Under the pieces are notes generated by a model, which did no database searches, was not told where the DNA came from, and worked only from the letters and a program-made list of their open reading frames with translations. A stretch of DNA of 64,000 nucleotides, from positions 13,776,759 through 13,840,758 of the forward strand of contig CM022678.1 of NCBI GenBank assembly GCA_012295275.1, read 5' to 3'. This DNA is from Chrysomallon squamiferum. Lineage: Eukaryota > Mollusca > Gastropoda > Neomphalida > Peltospiridae. The position numbers and the translations under genes were made by a program. The stretch's first letter is position 1; each line of letters starts with the position of its first letter. Of this stretch, positions 10,261-21,703 are shown piece by piece.

Positions 10261-13200
10261 GTATAGCCAAAACAAGAAAGAAAAAGAGAGCATTAAAAAA
10301 ACAAAAGTGTTTATTTTTTTCGTTATTTCACTAAAGAAAGATAAAGTGTTTATAACAAAGTGTCTGAACACTGACAGACAGGTATGTATTATATTTGCAA
10401 TGATTACTTTTTTTTTTTTTTTTTACAATTTCAGCTCATGCAAAATAACAATAACAACAAGCACAACAATAATAACTTATTATTGGCTATGTCTGTGTTG
10501 CTAAGCAAATAAAACAGCTACACTTTAAAAACTTGTTTAAATCATAGGTTACTGTAAGTTCTTGTTTTTTGCTTTTGTGTTTTAATGTAGTTATTTTTCT
10601 TAAATTTTATATTTAAAAAAAATATATATTTCTTTTTCTTCTTCTTCTTATTACTACCATAACGTTATTATTATTATTATTATTTTGTTAATACTAAATT
10701 GTGAAACTATTTCAGGGTTCTGCACCTCAGTTCCTCACAAAAGAAAGGATTATGCATTTGAGGTTCGTTAAAAATAATAATAAAAAATTCTGTACTAATT
10801 TTCATGCAGATGTATTTTGGGGGGATTCATTATATATACATACTTCACTTCCACACAAACAGAAACAAAAAACCCAATTAAAAGAGAAACATAAATGTCA
10901 TTATTTCAGAGTATGCAAGTTTAAGAATTTCTCTATGGTCTGTATTTCTTTCTTTGGTCCTTTATTTATTTCTTTATTTATATTTTGTTTTTAATCAGAT
11001 GGCTAATTCCAGTGTTCGTTATGGTGAAGGTTGTACACAGGAAGTTGGTCTGGTAAAGTATTCCTAGTTTTTAACCATTTTCAATTTAGATGTTCTTTGT
11101 TCCTTTATTTTTATGTCTAGGTTTGTGTGGTATGCATTTGCACATGTGATTTTGTTCTTATTTGTGAGAGGTGCAGATTTGCGTTTTATTTTGCTTATTT
11201 TTCTATACACGCCTGTGTATCTATTCTATAATGTATTTATAATGTTTATTTAGGTACAGCATGCTGTTTGTAATGTATACCTTTCTCTCTGATTGCATGT
11301 GTACATCTGTGTATATGTTTTAAAAATAACTTTGTGTTTTAATGTATTTAAATTGGGATTATCATTGTAATAATGTATAAATATTTCAAAAAAAATAATA
11401 TTCCAGGACTGTAAAAACCTTGGTGCTAAGAATGTCTGTGTGATGACGGACAGTAAACTGGTCAAAATGACCCCTGTCCTGACTGTCCTTGAGTCGCTGG
11501 ACAAACACAAAATTTCATATAAACTCTATGATAAAGTCAGATGTGAACCCACTGACAAAAGGTGCTTATTTCTTTAATTTAACTTTAACTTCTTTTTTTC
11601 AGTTTATTTTTATTTATCCATTGATTCATTATTTTATTTCATTTCCTGTGGTTTATTTTATTTTATTTTATTTATTCCTCCATGTACTTTTTATTTTTGG
11701 CTTTTTGTTTTGTTTGTTTTCTTAGTGTGTTTTTTTTTTAGTTTTGGGGTTTCTTTGTTGTTTTTTCTATATTTGTAATATTATTTCATTCATTCATTTT
11801 TTTTTTTTTTTTTAAATTTAAATTAATTTTAGACTGAATTTATTTATTTTATTAATTGGAATATTTTATATTTTCTGAATAGACTGTATTTTGTTTTCTT
11901 ATGTTCTTTTTATGAAAAATTATTTGAATTCAGTCATTCTGGTCAATAACATATTGCATTTTTTGTTAAGAAAATTGATTTAATTGCGTTTTGAAAAAAA
12001 TAATTTATGTATATTATTTGTTTGAAAGTAAAAAGAAGAGTTATCACAGAACATTTATTATTATTAAGTTATAGGAAATTGCAATATCATCACATGATTC
12101 TTTCAAAGAAAACAAATGTACCTGAAATTGTCAGATGCAGTGTGAATCCTGAAGGTTTAAAATGTAACTTTACAGATACATTTAGAGATAAGGCTCATAA
12201 GCATAACATTTCTGCAAATGTATATTGGTCTATTAATGAATTTGTTTCTTTAGACAACTGTTATTAATAAAATATATCAACAAATTGAAATGTATTGAGA
12301 ATCATGTACTACTGTTTCTTTTGAAATCATTTTGTACATTAAAATTATGAAAAACGTATCTTAATAAACTGAATAAACTATTGCAGGTGGTTTTCTTTTC
12401 AGTTAGATAGAAATGCCATCTTCTGAATATCAGTGTAAATCTGTTTTTTTTTAAATAACTTTTTATTTGTAATGTTTCATGTTGAAATGTAAATAGGAGG
12501 TTTGTAATTTTATTGATAAACCAATAACATAAATGATTTTAATTGTGAAGGGTAATTTTTCAGTTTTATGGAAGCAATCAACTTTGCCAAAGATGGAAAC
12601 TTTGATGTATATTTGGCAGTGGGAGGTGGCTCTGTGATAGACACTTGCAAAGCTGCCAATCTCTATGCTTCAAATCCATCAGCTGACCTCTTTGACTATG
12701 TAAATGCACCAATAGGAAAAGGTTTACCGGTGACACACACTCTGAAACCATTAATTGCTGGTTTGTAACTTAATTTTAAATTTGTTTTTTATATATTATT
12801 AAAATGATCAATAATATATATCTTTAGTTTGTACTTTATCATACACAAGAAACCAATTAGCATAGCCTTGTGCAATTGTATCAGGACAGGAAAATTATTG
12901 TTAATACACACTCTTGTGTTACCCGTTTGAATATTAAAAATCAAAACAACAATTGTAATAACAAACAATAAAAAGACAATATCCACAAGAGCACTAATTA
13001 GAGGAATACAATCACATATTATTTATGTAGTTAGTAATTTGTGCTTACTTATTGTTTAAAACTTTTATTGTTGCTTTTATTTATTTTTGTCAGTGACAAC
13101 GACAGCAGGAACAGGAAGTGAGACAACAGGTACAGCAGTTTTTGATCTGCTTGAAATGAGAGCAAAAACAGGTAAATACTTGTATTTATTATAACCTTAA

Positions 13201-13795
13201 ATACTTCTTCCTTACTTAGTTATAGTTCCAGCTAGTGTTTATTATTGCAAAAAAGAATATAAGAATTACTAATACCACTATCACAGTAAAAATCACTACC
13301 AATTCTACTATTAATACCACTAATATAGTTACCACTGGTACCTCTACAACAGCTGTGACAATATTACCATTTTTATTATTTATATACCAACAGGTATAAT
13401 TATTATTATTCCTACTACTGATACTGCAGTTAAATTACTAATAATTCAAATGCTATTATTACTATTACTGTTGTAACAAATATATTAATTTATATTATTA
13501 CTACTACTATATTATACTACTACTACCTCTTATACAATTACTTCTGCTATTATTCCATTATTGTTATATTATATTTATTATTATTATTACTGTTGTAGTA
13601 TATGTTTCAGGTATATCTAATCGGGCTATTCGCCCCACTCTAGGAATAGTAGATCCTCTCCACTTAAAAACAATGCCAGAACGTGTGGCAGCCTACAGTG
13701 GAATAGATGTCCTCTGGTAAAATACATTTACAATAATCATTTAAATAAAATATCTACTTTTGGTAAATTTGTATTATTTTGTTTATTACAAATAC

Positions 13796-13827
<32 letters not shown>

Positions 13828-16757
13828 CTTTCAAATGATACTGTAAATCCTGTAAACACAGAGTTTAATCATTACACCTCTTTAAAAAATGTCTAACATT
13901 GTTGATGTAGCATTGTGATTTTAAGAAAGAAATATTGGGAACTCTTATACTATTACTATTATTATTTCAGCAGCAGCTACAGTATATATATATTGTTATT
14001 ATTTCTACTACTTATACATTTTTTTAACCAACCACTATTCTATTACTAATCTACTGCTACTGTTATTATTTTGTTACTAACATTGGTTTTGTTACTAATC
14101 TGACAGTCATGCACTGGAGTCATTCACAGCAATGCCTTTTTTTGAACGCTCACCTCGTCCAGAGAATCCAAACCTCCGCCCAGCGTACCAGGGTTCAAAT
14201 CCTGTCAGTGACATTTGGTCAAAGCATGCTCTCAGGATGACTGCAAAGTATCTTAAAAGGTTATTTCATTTCTCAGTATTTATTTTAAATGTTGAAGAAA
14301 TATTATGTACAGAAATTTATATATACTTGTTCTATATATCTTGTAAAAAAAAACCCTGCATGTATGAGTTTGGTATTGTGAGAAAGCAAAGTCGTAAAGA
14401 GCAGTCATGCTTAAATGATCTCAAGTTACACTCGGAAAGGCTGTCTTACCTTCTGACTGGATTTTTATATTTACAGTTTTTTCAGTAAAAACACACACAT
14501 CTACACAAACAGACAAGCAGATAAACAATGTACAAGAATTTACATATTCAGTCAGTCACTCAGACTATTTTAAAATATATATTATAAATATAATAAGTTA
14601 ATAAATTATAAATTTCAGAGCAGTGTACAATGCTGATGACCTCACAGCTAGACAAGGGATGCACTTTGCTGCATCGTATGCTGGTATTGGATTTGGCAAT
14701 GCTGGAACACATCTATGGTAAATCTCAGGATTTCTAATTATATTAATGAAATCTTATTAACATTTATAGTACATACTGTAATAATGTTTATATCTATGTT
14801 TTTGTTATGTATATTGTAATACTGTTTATATCTGGTGTAACATAAAAAAAATGTTTTTCTTATGTATATTGTAATACTGCTTATATCTGGTATAAAATAA
14901 AAAATGTTTTTATTATGTATATTGTAATACTGCTTATATCTGGTGTAACATAAAAACAATATTTTTATTATGTATATTGTAATACTGCTTATATCTGGTA
15001 TAACATAAAAAATGTTTTATTATGTATATTGTAATACAGCTTATATCTGGTGTAACATAAAAACAATATTTTTATTATGTATATTGTAATACTGCTTATA
15101 TCTGGTATAACATAAAAAATGTTTTATTATGTATATTGTAATACAGCTTATATCTGGTGTAACATAAAAACAATGATTTTATTATGTATATTGTAATACT
15201 GCTATTAACATACTGTAATAGTGTTTATATCTCCTGTAACATAAAAAAATGTTTTTGTTATGTATATTATAATACTGCTTATAGTTGGTGTAACATAAAA
15301 ACAATGATTTTATTATGTATATTATAATACTGCTTATATCTGGTGTAACATAAAAAAAATGTTTTTGTTATGTATATTATAATACTGCTTATATTTGGTG
15401 TAACATAAAAACAATGATTTTATTATGTATATTATAATACTGCTTATATCTGGTGTAACATAAAAACAATGTTTTTATTGTGTATATACTGAAATAATGT
15501 TTTTACTATGTTTCAGCCATGGCATGTGTTACCCTATTTCTGGTCTGAACAGAAAATATTTTTCACGTGACTACAACAGTGACCACCCACTTATTGTGAG
15601 AAACTTTTTAACATTGATTAGATTCACTTATTCCACTTCTGTATTTATGTTAATAAATTTCAAATAGTTTATAACTAATTTATAATACTGTGTATGTATG
15701 TACATATTTATCTGTCTATCTATCTATATAAATGACTATAGAATTTAGATATTTTAGTCATGTTAATATTTTTACTAATACTAATTCCTACTGATTTTAC
15801 TGTTACTAATAACATTATTATTGTTATTAGAGATTATCAATGTTTATGCTGATTATTTTTTTTTTTTTCATTATCATCATCAGTATATGTGCTGTATTAA
15901 GATTATTATTATTTTATAACTGTGTTTGTTGTTATTGTTATATTTACTAAACATATTGTTTCAGCCTCATGGACTATCAGTAGTTATTACTGCACCAGCT
16001 GTTTTCACTTTCACTTCAGATGCCTGTCCACAGCGCCATCTGGAGGCAGCAGAATGTTTAGGTACATGATGATAATTTAATAAAAATAACAATAATAATA
16101 ATAATCATTATCATTATTAACAATATAATAAAATCATCATTGAACCAACACCATTACCATTATCATTGATTTCTAAAACATTTATTTTCTTTATTTTTAT
16201 ATAATAATAATAATAATAATAAAAAACAATTAAATTTCTATTTATTTTTTTAATTTTATTATTATTATTTGTTTTTATCAGGTGTTGATGTTAGAAATGT
16301 AAAGAAAGAAGATGCAGGGAAAGTATTGTCTGAGGCGATTAGAAAAATGATGCTGGACATAGAGGTACCAGATGGACTGTCTGAACTTGGCTATACGTCT
16401 GAGGATATTCCAGATCTTGTTAAGGGGACTCTGCCACAGGTAACAAATAATATCAGTTTAAAGTATTATAAAATGTTTCTTTACATAATGTCACTATACA
16501 GTTATAGTCTGCTGTTTTCTGACATGTATATCATTAAGTAAACTACAGATAATGTGGAAGATTTGTTTTATATGCACCATAAACAAGAAAGCAGTTTGAA
16601 AACTGAGTAATATGGCAGTACCTGAGAGTATACTGAAAAATGAGTTTGTTTAAAATTTGTATTTCTTTTCCAGCATCGTGTGACAAAATTGTGTCCTCAA
16701 CCTTTTGATGGTGATGACCTTGGCAGATTATTGGAAAATTCCATGCATGTCTACTAA
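9563..16757 (+). CDS. ADHFE1: Hydroxyacid-oxoacid transhydrogenase, mitochondrial
   Basis: Iron-type alcohol dehydrogenase family enzyme that oxidises 4-hydroxybutyrate while reducing 2-oxoglutarate, in the mitochondrial matrix. Fourteen exons join in frame to 464 residues, close to the 467 of human: 9563-9606, 10069-10112, 10716-10762, 10999-11052, 11407-11561, 12564-12760, 13094-13171, 13611-13716, 14107-14259, 14619-14717, 15517-15595, 15965-16061, 16282-16439 and 16674-16757. The first exon ([14 protein letters not shown]) is a short basic-hydrophobic leader fitting a mitochondrial presequence. It was chosen because its phase fits exon 2. Seen motifs: [35 protein letters not shown] (nucleotide binding), [37 protein letters not shown] and PHGLSVV. 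The Asp and His residues of the last three are the expected metal ligands. Donors are normal except GTTCGT after exon 3. Intron 10 holds a minisatellite. The gene appears intact. Confidence 0.96.
10171..10256. repeat. (CT)n microsatellite in ADHFE1 intron 2
   Basis: An almost perfect CT repeat of about 86 bases. It produces a false Arg-Glu open frame on the minus strand. Confidence 0.95.
14763..15505. repeat. AT-rich minisatellite in ADHFE1 intron 10
   Basis: About a dozen units of roughly 55-65 bases are arranged head to tail. Each contains the core TATGTATATTGTAATACTGC, then TTATATCTGGTGTAACATAA, then an A-rich/T-rich link (AAAAACAATG-TTTTTATTA). Units differ by small substitutions (GGTGTAAC/GGTATAAC, CTGC/CAGC), and alternating unit types suggest higher-order duplication. 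It fills almost the whole intron 14718-15516. Confidence 0.92.
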
Positions 16758-19064
16758 AAATGGCCTTTCATATTAATCGGTTAAGAAATTTATTAATCTG
16801 TTCTTATGCCATTCTTATCAGTATTATTACATTAAAAAAAAGTCAAACTATAACTATTATATTAAAACTGAAAAACCACATTTTGATATTAGTTTCGTGC
16901 CATTTGTATTTTATTTTTAATTTTATTATATTAATTTAAAAATTAATTATCATGCTGATTTACCTAATGTTTTGAAATATGAAAATGAAATGTTTACTTT
17001 ATAAAAAACACAGATAAAACAAAGATTAAAAAGCACATCCTTTTCCAAGTTAACCATAACAGAATAAATTTTTTTATTGGAATTATTGTTTTTACTTGTA
17101 GCTGGAAAAAAAAATACACACATATATACACCACACAAAAATACAAAAACATTCTGTATAATTAATTCTGCAGTTGTAAATAAATCAGTAAGTTATATTT
17201 TATTTATTTATTATTAAAACTATTATGAGAGAGGGGAAAAATGTGTGTGTGTGTATATGTGTGGATGGGTTTGTGTCTGTATATTTGTGTATGCATTTGT
17301 GGGTGTGGTTATTAAATCAATGAGAGATCTATGCTAATGAATGAATGCAAAATAAAAGAAAGAAATATTGATAATAATAATAATAATAAAAAACAAAAAC
17401 AACTTAATAATTTATATCTCGTTTCAGATAAAACAGCTTAATGCAATAGAGTTGTATCACTGATTTAGAACTGCTGGTATCCTGTCACATCAATCAAATT
17501 ACCTAACGAGATTGTTTTACATAATCATACCCTGTCGATACATTTCATAATAATCAGTAAAATAAGAAGCTCACTTCTTTTGGCAACCACATACAAAAAT
17601 TAGTTAGATGTAACAACATATACATAAAGGTGCACACACACACACACACACACAGGTTTATTCTCATTTATTTTATTATTACTTTATTATTATTTAATGA
17701 AATACAACTAATTTATTTTGGCTGAAATTCATCAAGCTGAATGCAGTAATTCCCTGACTTTCAGAGAAATTTTAGAGAAATTAAGAGAACATTTATTTAT
17801 TCATTTACATTTACATATCATTAGTAAAGGTCACTGGTAACAAATATTCTCTTATATACGTAATCAACACATGCACTTCAGGAAGACCCTTCTCCTCCCT
17901 CAGTGTTTTTATTTAGAACTGCTGTATCATTAGTGTCAATAAAAACAATACAAAAATAAAACTTGTTATCTCGCTATCTCGGTATTGCAGGATTATAAAC
18001 AGCAATATGTTGCATTAAACTGAAAAACTAATCAGTATGGATATTCTAAAGTATTAGTGATTCTAATTTGAGAAGTTAATCTATAGATTCCTTTTTATTA
18101 AATTTCTTAAATAATTTAAAAGAAAATTAGTTTATTCTGTGAACTAGATCAAATGTTTACCGCCAAATATGATATTACCCATTCAGCAGTCCACGGATGT
18201 GTAAACATACTTCCCAGAATGCTGGAAAATGCATCTCCTGCATTCTACATTTAAAATAATTTTGGGGGTAGGACATGTTGTACGTAAGTAATACAATGTC
18301 TGTTTTTAAGATTAACTCCATACTATAGATATTTCATTAATTGAAACTGTTCAGTAAGTCATGTTTAAACAAGTCTTGTGATTTGATTCATTGCCACTAG
18401 TTTTATGATTTTACTGAACAATAAAAACAAGCTAATGAATATAAAAATTCTTCAAAAATTTAAACACACATACACAATATATATATATATATATATACAC
18501 TTACACATAAACAAACATAATTAATATTATAATACAAAAGTAATTGTGATTAGTCCAGAGATCCCAAACAGTCATTTTTCATAAAAAAATTGAATGGCCT
18601 ACATTGACTAAGATTAAAGATATATAAATGTACTGGTTACCATAAATCACTTCCAAACCATAGTATGTACATGTGTACAATTGATCGAAGTGAATGAGGC
18701 TGGTAAAAAAACGTTTTATTGGTAAAATGTACTTTGTTTCACAACCAAGAAATCGGGCAAAATCTGAGCTTGACTCGCCAGCTCTTGTGATAGATATTGT
18801 CAATAATACTAAGCTTGTTATGTTGAAACATAAACAGATGATTAGATTTCAAATAAATTATTTTCAGCTTTGTATGTACAAACAACTTTATTTTCTTTTA
18901 ACATGCTGGTTCTCTAAAGAAATGAGTAATGAAAACATATCATATGTAACTAGTTTTAACAGATACTCCCAGAGTGGTTTTATAGTAATATACCTATATA
19001 GAAACCCATTTTAAATTATTATTATTATTGTCATTGCTGTTGTGGTTATTGTTATTATTGTTGC

Positions 19065-19115
<51 letters not shown>

Positions 19116-19675
19116 CTATTGTAGTTTTGTTTATATTTCTAATTTTTAATTTTCTTTTTTTTTAATTTATTTATTTTGTTTATGATATTGAGTTTTTAAT
19201 TTTTATTCTTTTTAAATTTTTTTAATTCTTCGTTTTGTTTAGCTTGGTACTGGTCCAGATTACTTAGTTAAGTGATAAAATATGTTTAGAATGTCAGTTA
19301 TTATTATTTCGATTTTCTTCATTTTACCGTTCCAGAGTTTGTGTTAATAATCTATTCTATACCAATTTCTCAGTTACGCAGATAAACAGGTCTAGCTGGA
19401 ATAAATAATGTAAATGAAGTAAATATAAAAGGCAAAATTAAAAAAAAAAAAAAAAAAAAAAAACGACAGCATCAAAATATAGTAAAAAGTATAGTAATTT
19501 TAAAAACAAAAATATATTAAAATATTTTATACATACGTATGTGTGTATAAAACAGATAATTTGTAAAACATACACACATCAAATCTCCATGTAGCAATAG
19601 ATATAAAATAATTCTTATGTTAAAAAATGAACTTGTAATAGAGATTACAGGACCATAACAAGGTAATTCTTTAAC
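16758..19675. other. Intergenic region, no gene seen
   Basis: AT-rich sequence after ADHFE1 with a (CA)n run (17632-17655), a TA run (about 18479-18498), a (TTA)n run (about 19065-19113) and a poly-A run of 23 (19440-19462). A 106-codon open frame at 18694-19014 has no recognisable protein features. Confidence 0.6.
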
Positions 19676-20370
19676 AGGCTACGAAAGCATTAAGTTTTAC
19701 TTCTGTCTCAAGAAAACAATTTCGGTAAAAATCTCCGGTTTACGATACTCCAATGGCAACGATCCCGAAAACATAGCAGTTTTAAACCACAAAAAAAAAA
19801 AAAAAAAAATGTGGTCCATTGTCACCATATCACCAGAAAAAGCTGGAGATAACTGGAATGATTTTCATTCCAGTACCGAGATGAAAGGATCAGTAATTCT
19901 GGAAAGAGGTTGGTATATTTTAAAGCTCCAGGTTCACGGATCTGATGGAGTGGAACTGGACACAGTCAGTCTAGATATTGATGACAGCAGTCTCGCGCAG
20001 AACATGCTGCAGTGTAAACTTCACTGTACGAGTGATATATCCCATCTGAACTCTTCGCCTCAAATTAATGTCGACAAAAAAGCTAAACTTAGTCAGAAAA
20101 GTTACCCATCTAAATGTGCCGGAGAGGACAACGTCAAAATACCAGTATACCTCGCCAGAGTGAAAGAATACAAGCTAATGGCTACACTACCAATGTAGAA
20201 AGTTTTTGTAAACAGAAGACAAGCGAATAATACTCACTGTGTTGCCTTGCCTTCTCTCTACTGGAGTTTTACCCATCTCTTTTACACTTTTCAGAAGATG
20301 CGAATCCAAATATCTGACTCTCAGTCCGGATATCCATCAAGAGTTGTTGCGCACGCGCTAACCTGTACCT
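19676..20370 (+). pseudogene. Broken, internally deleted copy of the secreted-protein gene at 21704
   Basis: Translated pieces follow the neighbouring intact gene in order. ESIKFYFCLKKTISVKISG and LRYSNGNDPEN match its residues 58-84 (numbered from the start at 21704). A run of about 20 A (19791-19810) then interrupts the frame. From 19811 the frame resumes (SVILERGWYILKLQVHGSDG, MLQCKLHCTS, AEDN-like GEDNVKIPVYL) as far as TLPM and a stop at 20196-20198. After a short stretch (LPSLYW-like) the sequence jumps to the region matching the very end of the intact gene (FQKMRIQI / SPDIRL-like, to about 20370). About 1.0 kb, equal to 22450-23448 of the intact gene, is missing. The first ~57 residues including the signal peptide are absent. 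It sits in tandem, same strand, about 1.3 kb upstream. It is probably not functional. Confidence 0.82.
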
Positions 20371-20737
20371 GTTACTGTTGACGCTACGAGTTAATGAAGA
20401 AACACTTTTAGCAAATTACATTTTGTTAAAATTAGATAAGTAACAGAGATTGTGTCAAGTATAAACAATTCGTTATCAGCTTTCTCCACCTGTGTCTTTG
20501 ATCACGAATACCACCACCACTACTGCTAGAAGAATAACAAATGAAATAAGAATAATAACAATAAACGAAAGTGAACTCTGGCTAACAAAACTCACACGTA
20601 CAAAAAAAAGAACACGGGACACGTCATGCATCAGACTAAACATGAACTCTGACACAGAAATATAAGTAAATTCGGACAGGACTAGAGCTAATACACATTC
20701 AGACTCTCTCTCTCTGTATATATGTATGTGTGTACTA

Positions 20738-20770
<33 letters not shown>

Positions 20771-21703
20771 ATGCATGTATGTAATCATACTGGACGTGTG
20801 ATCACCTTTAGAAAAAAATAAAATTAACGACTTGAAACTAGAAAAAACTTCAGCGTTAATTAATCACGAAACGTGTCAGTGAATATGAAATATCAGTCAC
20901 TATTTTAAACATTTTACTGAAGCGTACATAATGACCTATATCTGTAGTTATTTTAATATCTCACGGAAAATATTTCTTGTCGTAATCTCTCTCTCTCCAT
21001 ATATATGTATGTGTGTGTACTCTCTCTCTCTCTCCTCATATATATGTATGTGTGTGCGCGCATATATATGCATATACCACACATATTCTCATAACGGCAG
21101 CTGTTTAGTGTATATAATTATCTGTTAACAAGTACACAAAAGCCAAACAATTTTCTCTGTCTCTCCAGAAAATCAAAACGCGATAGTGATTAAATAGATG
21201 TCGTTTATACTAACTACAGAACACACTTTTAAGTAGATAGAAAGTAAAGTAAATAATGGAAAATACTTCACAGGATACCTTTTGTCACTTGTAAATTCGT
21301 ATTGTGTTAAATAATATTTTAATTGCTAGCGACAAAACTTGCAACTTGCTAGGTTGATAAAACATTCAACTTCAACTCGGCATGTACTTAGGATAGTCAC
21401 AAGCCGCACTAATATAAAACGTTTCAGTCGGAAGGTATATTTAAACAGCTTAGTGCAAGGTAACTACTTTTCATTCGACAAAGAAGTTAAACATCACCTG
21501 TCTTTGTTGTTTTCGTCTAGCACGACATCTACATCTATTATATAGGCCAGCTGACTTTTCTCTGTGACAGGAGCAGTCGCAAAAATACAAGATTAAAAAA
21601 CGGTGACAAAGAAGACACGAGAGTCACTACTTTAACAAATAGCTGAAGGCTATATGGTGTGACGGAGAAAGCCATTAAGAATTTAAAAATACAACATACA
21701 AAT
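20371..21703. other. Upstream region of the intronless secreted-protein gene
   Basis: Contains mixed CT, GT and TATG microsatellites (20705-20790 and 20985-21090) and otherwise unique AT-rich sequence. The 5' untranslated region and promoter of the next gene should lie in the right-hand part. No other coding signal is supported; a 68-codon frame at 21339-21545 looks like chance. Confidence 0.55.

Noticed and set aside
10159-10371. Arg-Glu repeat open frame (minus strand)
   Set aside because: It is the translation of a (CT)n microsatellite. The same applies to the frames at 45336-45611, 46503-46724, 57272-57478, 58910-59113, 61405-61596 and 61747-61950.
12007-12267. 86-residue frame in ADHFE1 intron 5
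   Set aside because: Lies wholly inside an intron whose flanking exons join in phase; AT-rich composition and no domain.
18694-19014. 106-residue open frame
   Set aside because: No recognisable motif or splice context and overlapped by another frame on the opposite strand. Not convincing as a gene.
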